NCBI GenBank assembly: GCA_963660485.1
Contig: CAVKYH010000011.1
Coordinates: 1-62,354, forward strand
Direction: 5' to 3'
Length of the DNA stretch: 62,354 nucleotides
Source of the DNA: UBA6398 sp963660485
Lineage (GTDB): Bacteria > Bacteroidota > Bacteroidia > Bacteroidales > Bacteroidaceae
Part shown: piece by piece, positions 17,082-25,658 of the stretch
How the letters are laid out: each line of letters starts with the position of its first letter
Numbering within the stretch: position 1 is the stretch's first letter
The notes under the pieces: generated by a model
What the model saw: only the letters and a program-made list of their open reading frames with translations
Database searches by the model: none
Told to the model about the DNA's origin: nothing
Position numbers and translations under genes: made by a program

Positions 17082-18176
17082 ATGAATGAATCGAATGTTG
17101 TTTTATTGAAAGGCAACGAAGCAATAGCCCACGCCGCCATACGTTGCGGCGCCGACGCATTCTTCGGCTACCCCATCACACCACAGTCGGAAGTTCTCGA
17201 AACACTCGCGCTCCTCAAGCCGTGGGAAACAACCGGAATGGTAGTGCTGCAAGCCGAAAGCGAAGTTGCTTCCATAAACATGCTCTATGGAGCAGGCGGC
17301 ACCGGAAAACGTGCGTTCACCTCCTCATCAAGTCCCGGCGTGGCCCTGATGCAGGAAGGAATAACCTATATGGCGGGAGCGGAAATCCCCGGATTAATCG
17401 TAAACGTACAGCGCGGCGGCCCCGGACTCGGCACCATACAGCCAAGCCAAAGCGACTACAACCAGGCTACACGCGGCGGCGGAAACGGAGACTACAATGT
17501 GATTGTGCTCGCACCCTATTCCGTGCAGGAAATGGCCGACTTCGTTGATCTCGCATTTGAGCTGTCTTTCAAATACCGCAATCCTGCGATGATTCTCTCC
17601 GACGGCGTAATCGGCCAAATGATGGAAAGAGTGGTTCTTCCGCCTGTAAAACCGCGCCGCACCGAAGAAGAAATCGCCAAGGAGTGTCCTTGGGCAACCA
17701 ACGGGCACGGACTTAAAAACCGTAAGCCGAATATTCTGACTTCCCTCGAACTTGATCCCGCCATAATGGAGCAAAGAAATTTGCATCTGCAGAGAAAATA
17801 CGAGGAAATCAGGAAAAACGAAATACGTTTCGAGACAACGCAATGCGAAGATGCCGACTATATAATCGTAGCGTTCGGCTCGGCGGCTCGAATAGCCCAG
17901 AAAGCAGTAGACATGGCGCGTGCCGAAGGATTGAAACTCGGTTTGTTCCGTCCCATAACCCTTTGGCCGTTCCCTTACAAGCAACTTAACGAACTTTCGC
18001 ACAATGTAAAAGGAATGCTCGTGGCTGAAATCAATGCGGGACAGATGATATTCGACGTGAAAATGGCTGCTGCCGAAAGCGGAATACCTGTGGAGCATTA
18101 CGGACGCCTTGGCGGAATGATTCCAACGCCCGACGAAATAATTTCAGCGTTGAAAGAAAAGGTGATAAAGAAATAA
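17082..18176 (+). CDS. vorB: 2-oxoacid:ferredoxin oxidoreductase, alpha subunit (VorB-like)
   Basis: 364 aa, the length of VorB/KorA alpha subunits. It holds the pyrimidine-binding and transketolase C-terminal domains of thiamine-dependent 2-oxoacid:ferredoxin oxidoreductases (GNEAIAHAAIRCGADAFFGYPITPQSE near the start; RGGPGLGTIQPSQSDY; IVAFGSAARIAQKAV). The complex decarboxylates branched 2-oxoacids or 2-oxoglutarate to the acyl-CoA while reducing ferredoxin. The substrate cannot be told from sequence alone; branched-chain (Vor) is the usual annotation of this gene order. Confidence 0.92.
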   Translation: MNESNVVLLKGNEAIAHAAIRCGADAFFGYPITPQSEVLETLALLKPWETTGMVVLQAESEVASINMLYGAGGTGKRAFTSSSSPGVALMQEGITYMAGAEIPGLIVNVQRGGPGLGTIQPSQSDYNQATRGGGNGDYNVIVLAPYSVQEMADFVDLAFELSFKYRNPAMILSDGVIGQMMERVVLPPVKPRRTEEEIAKECPWATNGHGLKNRKPNILTSLELDPAIMEQRNLHLQRKYEEIRKNEIRFETTQCEDADYIIVAFGSAARIAQKAVDMARAEGLKLGLFRPITLWPFPYKQLNELSHNVKGMLVAEINAGQMIFDVKMAAAESGIPVEHYGRLGGMIPTPDEIISALKEKVIKK

Positions 18177-18180
18177 AATC

Positions 18181-18423
18181 ATGGCAGAAGAGACCAATAT
18201 TCCACAGTTCCCGCGTCATGAGCGCGGCAAAAAGGCTGAAAACCGCAGCAGATTTGCTTTGCGCCAAATCATGAACCTCATTTTTATTCTTGGAGTGGTT
18301 GTGCTGATAGTTATCTACTTTATCCGCCCGGGAATACAGAGCACGCCAGCGTATATAATATCTGGAATGTTTGTGGTATTGGTTAAAATTGCCGAGATGA
18401 TAATACGCTACCTTCCGAAATAA
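18181..18423 (+). CDS. Two-helix membrane protein inside the oxidoreductase operon
   Basis: 80 aa, no known family recognised. The first 30 residues are charged, then two hydrophobic helices (about 30-49 and 56-76) joined by a short turn. It starts 4 bases after the alpha gene and ends 27 bases before the beta gene, so it is surely translated as part of the operon. Neither is it a subunit of the soluble enzyme in textbooks. It may tether the complex or its ferredoxin to the membrane; that is only inference from place. Confidence 0.75.
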   Translation: MAEETNIPQFPRHERGKKAENRSRFALRQIMNLIFILGVVVLIVIYFIRPGIQSTPAYIISGMFVVLVKIAEMIIRYLPK

Positions 18424-18450
18424 GGCGGAGCGAAAAAATCAAACAGAATT

Positions 18451-19218
18451 ATGACAAGAGAAGAGATAATCCAACCGGAAAATCTTGTTTACGGTAAAAA
18501 TCCGCTTGTAAACGACACCCCGATGCACTATTGTCCGGGTTGTTCCCACGGAGTTGTTCATAAACTCGTGGCAGAAGTGATTGACGAGATGGGACTTTCC
18601 GAAAAGACCATCGGCGTATGTCCCGTAGGATGTGCGGTGTTTGCCTATCGTTATTTGGATATAGACTGGCAGGAAGCCGCTCACGGACGCGCGCCTGCGG
18701 TGGCAACGGCTTGCAAACGCTTGTGGCCCGACCGACTCGTGTTTACGTATCAGGGAGACGGCGATTTGGCGTGCATAGGTACGGCCGAAACTATCCATGC
18801 TCTCAACCGTGGCGAAAAGATTACCATGATTTTCATCAACAATGCCATTTACGGAATGACCGGAGGGCAGATGGCGCCTACTACATTGGTGGGAATGAAA
18901 ACTTCAACGTGTCCCTATGGCCGCGACGTGAATATCCACGGTTATCCGCTGAACATTACGGAACTTGCAGTGAAGCTCGACGGAACGGCATTCGTTTCGC
19001 GCCAAAGCGTAGAGACTGTGGGAGCGATAAGAAAGGCCAAGAAAGCTATCCGCCATGCTTTTGAAAATTCCATGAAGGGTATCGGTTCGAATCTCGTGGA
19101 AATTGTGAGCACATGTTCTTCGGGTTGGAAAAAAACTCCCGTAGAAGCCAACAAATGGATGGAGGAAAATATGTTCAAGCATTATCAGTTGGGCGATCTA
19201 AAAGACGTACAGCCATGA
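18451..19218 (+). CDS. 2-oxoacid:ferredoxin oxidoreductase, beta (thiamine pyrophosphate) subunit
   Basis: 255 aa. CPGCSHGVVHKLVAE near residue 28 and the ThDP/Mg motif GDGDLACIG...FINNAIYGMTGGQ mark the cofactor-binding subunit of VorA/KorB type. The length and the TSTCPYGRD segment fit the family. Its stop overlaps the gamma-subunit start (ATGA), so both are translated in a coupled fashion. Confidence 0.94.
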   Translation: MTREEIIQPENLVYGKNPLVNDTPMHYCPGCSHGVVHKLVAEVIDEMGLSEKTIGVCPVGCAVFAYRYLDIDWQEAAHGRAPAVATACKRLWPDRLVFTYQGDGDLACIGTAETIHALNRGEKITMIFINNAIYGMTGGQMAPTTLVGMKTSTCPYGRDVNIHGYPLNITELAVKLDGTAFVSRQSVETVGAIRKAKKAIRHAFENSMKGIGSNLVEIVSTCSSGWKKTPVEANKWMEENMFKHYQLGDLKDVQP

Positions 19219-19751
19219 CAGAAGAGATATTGATTTCAGGATTTGGCGGGCAAGGTGTCCTGTCAATGGGTAAGATACTTGCGTATGCAGGAATGATGGA
19301 GGGCAAAGAGGTTACGTGGATGCCGGCATACGGCCCGGAACAGCGCGGCGGCACTGCCAACGTAACGGTGATAATAAGCGACGAAAAAATATCGTCTCCC
19401 GTGCTCAGCACATACGACACTGCCATTTTGCTTAACCAGCCTTCGCTCGACAAGTTTGAAAGCAAAGTGAAACCGGGGGGCATCATTATTTACGACTCCT
19501 TTGGCATAAGCAATCCGCCCACCCGTACAGATATCAAGTCGTACAAGATTAATGCGATGGACGTTGCTGCGGAACTGAAAATGATGAAAACTTTCAATAT
19601 GATAGTTCTCGGCGCTTATCTAAAGGTTCGTCCCATTTTGAATTCCGACGATATAGTTGCTGCGTTGAAGAAATCGCTGCCCGAACGCCACCACAAACTT
19701 ATTCCGATGAATGAGCAGGCGATATTGAAGGGCATGGAACTCGTGAAATAG
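19215..19751 (+). CDS. 2-oxoacid:ferredoxin oxidoreductase, gamma subunit
   Basis: 178 aa from the ATG that overlaps the beta stop; an upstream in-frame Met lies inside beta and is rejected. The N-terminus EEILISGFGGQGVLSMGKIL is the family signature, followed by WMPAYGPEQRGGTANVTV. Gamma completes the four-subunit soluble enzyme. It is the last gene of the operon and is followed by a hairpin and a repeat. Confidence 0.94.
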   Translation: MTEEILISGFGGQGVLSMGKILAYAGMMEGKEVTWMPAYGPEQRGGTANVTVIISDEKISSPVLSTYDTAILLNQPSLDKFESKVKPGGIIIYDSFGISNPPTRTDIKSYKINAMDVAAELKMMKTFNMIVLGAYLKVRPILNSDDIVAALKKSLPERHHKLIPMNEQAILKGMELVK

Positions 19752-19828
19752 CTTCTTGGAATTCCCGACAAGCATATTGTCTGTGGGTTAACAGAACAAT
19801 TTCTTTTGAAAACCAGTTGGGGTTTTAC

Positions 19829-19890
19829 AAAAATCCGACATCGAAGAGGCAAGGTTTTATGCCGTTTTTCCGATGTCGGATTTTGTGTTT
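19829..19890 (+). terminator. Long-loop hairpin after the oxidoreductase operon
   Basis: Arms AAAATCCGACATCG (19830-19843) and CGATGTCGGATTTT (19871-19884) pair perfectly over 14 bp around a 27-base loop. A T-rich tract follows. The arm is related to the short-arm module of the repeat family but not identical. Confidence 0.6.
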
Positions 19891-19980
19891 TACGAGGTCT
19901 GATGTAATTTAAATTCCGACGCATCTAATTTAAATTAGATGCGTCGGAGTTTTTGCGAGATGCCTTGTTGTAAAAACAAT
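19891..19980. repeat. Modular palindromic repeat, copy 4 (full palindrome)
   Basis: Short arm GAGGTCTGATGT, spacer AATTTAAATT, then the perfect 34-bp palindrome at 19915-19948 (GACG/CGTC type), GTTTTTGCGA, and the arm GATGCCTTG. The remaining 19981-20105 shows nothing recognisable. Confidence 0.92.
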
Positions 19981-20108
19981 GCTTTTTGTGGGGTGAAAAA
20001 CACTTGGTAGGACAGGCCCTTTTACTTGTCTTGAAGCGAAAAATAGGATATTTGTTTCGCAAAAAATGGCTTTTTGAATAGAAATTGGCGATTTGTGGCG
20101 CAAAAAAC

Positions 20109-20138
20109 TTTATAATTGTAGAAAAACAAGTACCTTTG
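20109..20138 (+). promoter_or_regulatory. Promoter of the aminotransferase-dehydratase operon
   Basis: -7 box TACCTTTG (20131-20138) with a TTTA at 20109-20112, 18 bases upstream, in place of the TTTG -33 box. It leaves a 27-base gap to the start codon. Confidence 0.55.
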
Positions 20139-20165
20139 TAAAAATACTATGTCTTATTAAATAAA

Positions 20166-21410
20166 ATGGGAAATAATAGGATTTACCTCTGCCTGGCTCA
20201 TATGAGCGGCAACGAGATGAAGTATATAAAGGAAGCGTTCGATACTAATTGGGTTGTGCCTCTTGGTCCTAACGTGAACGCTTTTGAAGACGATTTGAAG
20301 CATTTTGTGGGGCAAGGCAAAGAGGTGGTGGCTCTATGTTCCGGCACATCGGCCGTTCATCTCGCGCTTACCGAACTTGGCGTGTCGGCTGGCGATGAAG
20401 TGATTTGCCAGAGTTTTACGTTTTGTGCAAGCAGCCACCCTGTGAAATACCTCGGCGCAACTCCCGTATTTGTTGACAGCGAAAAGGAAAGCTGGAACAT
20501 GGACCCGCAATTGCTCGAAAAAGCAATTGTAGACCGCATGGAAAAAACGAGAAAGGCTCCCAAGGCAATAATCCTCGTTTATCTTTATGGAATGCCCGCA
20601 AAGATAGATGAAATTATGGCCGTTGCCGAAAAATACAACATACCCGTGGTGGAAGATGCCGCAGAAGGTCTCGGCTCCAAATACAACGGGCAAGTTTGCG
20701 GCACGTTCGGACATTACGGAGTGCTGAGTTTCAACGGAAACAAGATGATAACGACGAGCGGCGGCGGGGCTTTGATTTGCCCGGATACGGAAAAGAAAAA
20801 CCGTGTAATGTTCTTTGCCACACAGGCACGCGAGGCTTATCCTTATTATCAGCACGAACATATAGGATATAACTATCGGTTGAGCAATGTGTGCGCGGGA
20901 ATCGGACGCGGACAGATGACAATTCTCGACGATCATATAAAGCATCATCATAAAATAGCGGAAATTTATGCCGAAGCCTTTGAAAATGTCGACGGTATCG
21001 ATTTCCATGGAAATTGGAACGATAAATGCGATTCCAACTTCTGGCTCAGCACAATCACTCTCTCTCCCGATTTGCATGTGAACGGAGAAGAAAACGCTTA
21101 CGCGGCAGTTGTGAAAGGCGCTGTGGGAGGTGCGGCAGGAGTTGTGCATCAGGCTTCAAGCGCCCACACATCGTGCGAGCCCAACAACAATGTGGAGGCG
21201 ATGCGTGTGGCTCTCGACAAAGCCAACATCGAAAGTCGTCCGCTTTGGAAGCCGATGCATTTGCAGCCCGTCTATCAAGATTCTCCCGCATACGTAAACG
21301 GTGTGTCGGAGTCCTTGTTCAAAGTGGGTTTGTGCCTGCCAAGCGGTCCCTGCGTGAGCGAGGAAGATGCACGATATATCGCCAAAGAAATATTGTTGAA
21401 CCGCAAATAA
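20166..21410 (+). CDS. DegT/DnrJ/EryC1/StrS-family nucleotide-sugar aminotransferase
   Basis: 414 aa, a pyridoxal-phosphate enzyme that aminates a keto sugar. The PLP lysine is in SFNGNKMITTSGGGA, and VVEDAAEGLGS and CSGTSAVHLAL are the other cofactor-site segments. Next comes a nucleotide-sugar 4,6-dehydratase, giving the PglF/PglE-like pair that makes a UDP-4-amino-4,6-dideoxy-N-acetylhexosamine for surface glycans or protein glycosylation. The pathway is inferred; no glycosyltransferase is adjacent. Confidence 0.9.
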   Translation: MGNNRIYLCLAHMSGNEMKYIKEAFDTNWVVPLGPNVNAFEDDLKHFVGQGKEVVALCSGTSAVHLALTELGVSAGDEVICQSFTFCASSHPVKYLGATPVFVDSEKESWNMDPQLLEKAIVDRMEKTRKAPKAIILVYLYGMPAKIDEIMAVAEKYNIPVVEDAAEGLGSKYNGQVCGTFGHYGVLSFNGNKMITTSGGGALICPDTEKKNRVMFFATQAREAYPYYQHEHIGYNYRLSNVCAGIGRGQMTILDDHIKHHHKIAEIYAEAFENVDGIDFHGNWNDKCDSNFWLSTITLSPDLHVNGEENAYAAVVKGAVGGAAGVVHQASSAHTSCEPNNNVEAMRVALDKANIESRPLWKPMHLQPVYQDSPAYVNGVSESLFKVGLCLPSGPCVSEEDARYIAKEILLNRK

Positions 21411-21453
21411 TATTTGCAAGCCCTACAAAAGCCACCCTAACCCAATTAATCTT

Positions 21454-23352
21454 ATGTACAAGAAACTTTCAAACTGGATCTTCAATAGAGATGTGTTGCC
21501 TTACTGGTGTGTCTTGGTTGTTGACTGGATTATTATCGTTTTTGCGGCTATTATTTGTATCTTAATAGACCGTGGTCCAAACATCAACCTATTGTCTGTG
21601 GGCAAGACGCTTTGTCTTTATCTCGTGTTCTATTCTATTGGATTCCGTGTGATGCGTACTTACAAAGGAGTGCTTCGCTATTCTTCCTTTGTCGACCTTT
21701 ATCGCATCGCCGTGGCTATGTTTATCGGCACAGTGCTCATCGCGTGTATGCGTGTATTCGCCAAAATCGACACGTGGTTTGCTCCAATTCGAATACGCGA
21801 GCTTATCGGTATGCTTGTAATAGGAACGGCGTTGATGTGTGCGCTCCGCGTTTTCGTGAAATACCTTTACGACCGTGTTTTCATGTCTAACGCGGCGAAA
21901 AGGGTGTTTATCTACGGAGTGAAACGCGGCGGAATCGGTTTGGCAAAGAATCTCAGCAACGAGGAGCCCAAGAAATACCATCTTTGCGGCTTTGTCAGCG
22001 ACGAGGAAGACATGGTTGGCAAAATTCTGATGGGCGTGAAAGTTTACAGGCGTAACGATGATTTGATTCATGTCATGAAACACATGGAAATCCAGGCTTT
22101 GCTTGTGTCGCCGTTGAAGCAAGCGAGTTTTGTGAACGACATTGGTTTTATCGACGAGCTTATTGATGCGGGCATTGCCATTTATACGATAGACCCCGCC
22201 GAGAAGTGGGACGGCAAGAGCGATTTGAATGCAAAAAAGTTCCATGAAGTGGAAATCGAAGACCTGCTCCCGCGCGACGAGATACAGGTTGATTTGAAAG
22301 CGGTAGGCGACATGCTTAAAAACGAAACCGTTCTTATCACCGGCGCAGCTGGTTCGATTGGCAGCGAAATCGTGAAACAGGTAGCCTTGTTTGCGCCAAA
22401 GAATATAATATCTGTAGACGAAGCTGAAACTCCGTCGCATGATGTACGCCTGATGATGCGCCGGGATTTTCCCAACGTGAGATGCGAGACAATTGTTACC
22501 ACGATTTGCCGCAAGGAGCGTATGGAAAATATTTTCAAGACCTACAAACCGGCTTACGTGTTCCATGCTGCGGCGTACAAGCACGTACCGATGATGGAAG
22601 ACAACCCTTGCGAGGCGGTTGAAAACAACATTGAGGGAACGCGGATTGTGGCTGATTTGTCGGTGAAATACGGTGTGAAAAAATTTGTGATGATTTCCAC
22701 CGACAAGGCAGTAAATCCCACGAATGTGATGGGCTGTTCCAAACGTATTTGCGAGATATACGTGCAAAGTTTGAACAAGGCGGAAAAAGAGGGAAAGATT
22801 TCCGGAACCACGCAATTTGTTACCACCCGTTTCGGCAACGTTCTCGGCTCAAACGGTTCGGTTATTCCGCTTTTCCGTTCCCAAATCAAGAGCGGCGGTC
22901 CCGTTACCGTTACCCACCCCGATATTATCCGCTATTTCATGCTCATTCCCGAAGCGTGCAAACTGGTTCTCGAAGCCGGCACAATGGGCAAAGGCGGCGA
23001 GATATTCGTGTTTGATATGGGCAAACCAGTTAGAATTGCCGACCTTGCGCGCAGAATGATAAGACTGAGCGGTATGCCGAATATCGAGATTAAGTTTACC
23101 GGGCTTCGCGACGGGGAAAAACTGTATGAAGAGGTTTTGAACGATATGGAAACCACTCTTCCTACATTCAATCCCAAGATAAAGATTGCCAAGGTGCGCG
23201 AATACGAATACGAGGAGGTGAACAAGGACATCGACAACCTTGTGAAGGTGAGCTACGAGTTTGATAAAATGAAAGTGGTTGCTGCAATGAAGGCTGTCGT
23301 GCCCGAATACAAAAGCAAGCATTCCGTATACGAAGCATTGGACAAGGCTTGA
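21454..23352 (+). CDS. Membrane nucleotide-sugar 4,6-dehydratase (PglF/CapD-like)
   Basis: 632 aa. Four or five N-terminal membrane helices (about 14-140), a CoA-binding-like Rossmann part (about 145-270), and a C-terminal SDR domain with TGAAGSIGSEI (NAD) and STDKAVNPTNVMGCSK. The usual YxxxK catalytic tyrosine is Met (MGCSK), as is typical of the inverting/retaining 4,6-dehydratases of this family. Likely substrate is UDP-GlcNAc. It ends at a terminator; together with the preceding aminotransferase it forms a two-gene operon. Confidence 0.92.
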   Translation: MYKKLSNWIFNRDVLPYWCVLVVDWIIIVFAAIICILIDRGPNINLLSVGKTLCLYLVFYSIGFRVMRTYKGVLRYSSFVDLYRIAVAMFIGTVLIACMRVFAKIDTWFAPIRIRELIGMLVIGTALMCALRVFVKYLYDRVFMSNAAKRVFIYGVKRGGIGLAKNLSNEEPKKYHLCGFVSDEEDMVGKILMGVKVYRRNDDLIHVMKHMEIQALLVSPLKQASFVNDIGFIDELIDAGIAIYTIDPAEKWDGKSDLNAKKFHEVEIEDLLPRDEIQVDLKAVGDMLKNETVLITGAAGSIGSEIVKQVALFAPKNIISVDEAETPSHDVRLMMRRDFPNVRCETIVTTICRKERMENIFKTYKPAYVFHAAAYKHVPMMEDNPCEAVENNIEGTRIVADLSVKYGVKKFVMISTDKAVNPTNVMGCSKRICEIYVQSLNKAEKEGKISGTTQFVTTRFGNVLGSNGSVIPLFRSQIKSGGPVTVTHPDIIRYFMLIPEACKLVLEAGTMGKGGEIFVFDMGKPVRIADLARRMIRLSGMPNIEIKFTGLRDGEKLYEEVLNDMETTLPTFNPKIKIAKVREYEYEEVNKDIDNLVKVSYEFDKMKVVAAMKAVVPEYKSKHSVYEALDKA

Positions 23353-23404
23353 CGCTTATTAGTCCGTATACGGGAAAAACGGAATGCGATACAATTAAAA
23401 AAGC

Positions 23405-23438
23405 AGTCCTTATGGCATGTTGCCGTAAGGACTTTTTT
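23405..23438 (+). terminator. Intrinsic terminator after the dehydratase gene
   Basis: Stem AGTCCTTATGGCA (23405-23417) with TGCCGTAAGGACT (23421-23433), one wobble, loop TGT, then TTTTT. Confidence 0.9.
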
Positions 23439-23499
23439 GCGTCAAGTCCCAATTTTTATAGCCCTCATTACAAGGCTTTTTAAGCAGCTCGGAGAGAGG

Positions 23500-23592
23500 T
23501 AAAAACTCCGGGCCATGTAATTTAAATTCCGACGCATCTAATTTAAATTAGATGCGTCGGAATTTTTGCGAGATGCCTTGTAGTTTTTACGA
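23500..23592. repeat. Modular palindromic repeat, copy 5 (full palindrome)
   Basis: AAAAACTCCGGGCC, a short AATTTAAATT spacer, the perfect 34-bp palindrome at 23528-23561 (GACG type), TTTTTGCGA, GATGCCTTG, TAGTTTTTACGA. The rest of the gap to 23791 is AT-rich without a recognisable gene. Confidence 0.92.
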
Positions 23593-23791
23593 AGCAGAAT
23601 ATGGTGTTTCCAAAACGCGTTTACCGTGGTAATAATTAGCATTTTCTTCACGTTTTCAAGGCCCCGAAGCTAATTAATGGGAAGTGCCGCTCCATTATCT
23701 CGGCAAAAATTCATATTTTTACACATTGAATTGGAAGTTTTAATCTTTTATCCTGCACTTAATGTTAAATGTCAATATTTTGAATACAAAT

Positions 23792-25651
23792 ATGAACATC
23801 AGGAAATTCTTGACTGCGCTTACATTGTGTGTTCTCGTTTTTTGCGGCACGGTTTCGGCGCAAATCCGTCCCTTTCGTTTTGCACAAATCACCGATATCC
23901 ATCTTAATCCCAACAATCCCAACCCAACCGAATGGCTCTTGCGCTCTGTGGCACAGATTAACGCTACCGACAGCCTTGACTTCGTGTTGGTAACGGGCGA
24001 CATTGCCGATTATGGCGACCGCAAGACGATAGAAAAGGTCAAGACTTGTCTCGACCTTTTGAAGTATAAATACTATATCATTCTCGGCAACCACGAAACC
24101 ACCTGGAGCGACAGCGGCTGCATGGCTTTCAGCGAGACTTTCGGGAGCGAACGGTTTGAATTCGTGCACAACGGCATTCTTTTCCTCGGTTTCAATACCG
24201 GTCCTTTCATGCGTATGGCATACGGCCACGTAGTGCCGCAAGACATTACTTGGCTGAAACAGCGAATGGACAAATGGGGAAAAGACAAGCCCGTGATTCT
24301 TGTAACCCATTACCCGCTCACAAAAGGCGATGTGGACAACTGGTATGACGTAACCGATGCCATTCGGCCCTACAACATACGGCTGATGATTGGCGGGCAT
24401 TATCATCAAAACCGCAACCTTAGATACGACGGCATTCCGGGAATATTGATGCGCTCCAACCTTGCCGATGAAAACGGCAAGCCAGGCTACGGCATTTACG
24501 ACGTTACCGCCGACTCCATTAAGGTATATACCCAAAACATCGGCGCTCCGCGTAAGGAATGGGCGGCGTTTTCGCTGAAAGACAACTTGTTCGACCACAA
24601 CGGCAAGGCAGAGGAATATCCCGATTATTCGGTGAACAAACAATTCGGCGCAAAGCCAAAATGGTGTGTCAAAGGCGAGGCAGGCGTTTATTCGTCCCCT
24701 TTCAAGGAAGGCAAACGTCTTTTTGTCGGCGACGACATGGGAAAACTTACAGCCTATAATATAAACAACGGCAAGCAACTCTGGCAATTTTCAGCAGGGA
24801 AACGAATTGTCGGCGATTGCGCCGCTGCCGACGGGATAGTAGTTTTCGGAAGCGCCGACAGCACAGTTTACGGTCTTAACTCGGCCGACGGTAAAATGAT
24901 ATGGAAACTGAAAACCCAAGGTCCGGTGCTCGGAGCTGTGAGAATTGACAACGGAGTGGCATACGTGGGCGCATGCGACCACAAGTTCCGCGCAATCGAC
25001 ATAAAGACAGGCAAACTTGTTTGGGAATACGCAAATGTTACGGGATATATCGTAGCCCGTCCGCTTGTTGTGGCAGGAAAAGTGATTTTCGGCGCATGGG
25101 ACAATACCCTCTACGCCCTGAATACAAACGACGGCAGCGAAGCGTGGAAATGGAAAGGCGGAAAAGACGGAATGCACTTCTCCCCGGCAGCAGTATGGCC
25201 CGTATGTTCCGGCGAAAGAGTGTTTATAGCGGCTCCTGACCGGTATCTCACAGCAATAGATCTCAACACAGGAAAAACAATATGGCGTACAAATGCCTCG
25301 GTGGTAAGAGAATCGATAGGACTTTCCGCAGATGGTTCGATGGTTTACGGGAAGACGATGAACGATAGCGTAGTAAGTTATTCCACCGTGGGCGACACGC
25401 CAAAGGAAATATGGTCGTCAAACGTAGGATTCGGGTATGAACATGCACCTTCAATGCCTCTCGAAAGCAACGGAACTGTTTACGGCGGAACGTGTAGCGG
25501 ACTCGTTTATGCCGTTGACGCTAAATCGGGCGCTTTGAAGTGGAAATACAAAATCGGAAACTCGCTTGTGAATACCGTTCTCCCGTTGAGTGCAAAAGAA
25601 GTGGCTGTTACTTCGAGCGACGGCACGGTGGCGGTGATTACTTCCAAATGA
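23792..25651 (+). CDS. Secreted metallophosphoesterase fused to a PQQ/BamB-like beta-propeller
   Basis: 619 aa from the start that gives a clean signal peptide (MNIRKFLTALTLCVLVFCGTVSAQ). Residues about 25-250 are a calcineurin-type phosphoesterase: FAQITDIHLN, VTGDIADYGD, LGNHE, THYP and GGHYH supply the two-metal ligands. From about 290 come six or seven PQQ-like propeller repeats (GKQLWQFSAGKRIVG; GKLVWEYANVTGY; GKTIWRTNAS). Substrate unknown; the location is probably the periplasm. It is 7 bases from the NamZ-like gene and may belong to the same wall-related operon. Confidence 0.88.
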   Translation: MNIRKFLTALTLCVLVFCGTVSAQIRPFRFAQITDIHLNPNNPNPTEWLLRSVAQINATDSLDFVLVTGDIADYGDRKTIEKVKTCLDLLKYKYYIILGNHETTWSDSGCMAFSETFGSERFEFVHNGILFLGFNTGPFMRMAYGHVVPQDITWLKQRMDKWGKDKPVILVTHYPLTKGDVDNWYDVTDAIRPYNIRLMIGGHYHQNRNLRYDGIPGILMRSNLADENGKPGYGIYDVTADSIKVYTQNIGAPRKEWAAFSLKDNLFDHNGKAEEYPDYSVNKQFGAKPKWCVKGEAGVYSSPFKEGKRLFVGDDMGKLTAYNINNGKQLWQFSAGKRIVGDCAAADGIVVFGSADSTVYGLNSADGKMIWKLKTQGPVLGAVRIDNGVAYVGACDHKFRAIDIKTGKLVWEYANVTGYIVARPLVVAGKVIFGAWDNTLYALNTNDGSEAWKWKGGKDGMHFSPAAVWPVCSGERVFIAAPDRYLTAIDLNTGKTIWRTNASVVRESIGLSADGSMVYGKTMNDSVVSYSTVGDTPKEIWSSNVGFGYEHAPSMPLESNGTVYGGTCSGLVYAVDAKSGALKWKYKIGNSLVNTVLPLSAKEVAVTSSDGTVAVITSK

Positions 25652-25658
25652 TAGAACT

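Noticed and set aside
21589..22815. A 408-codon minus-strand frame opposite the dehydratase gene
   Set aside because: Antisense to a well-supported enzyme with all SDR motifs; no coding evidence.
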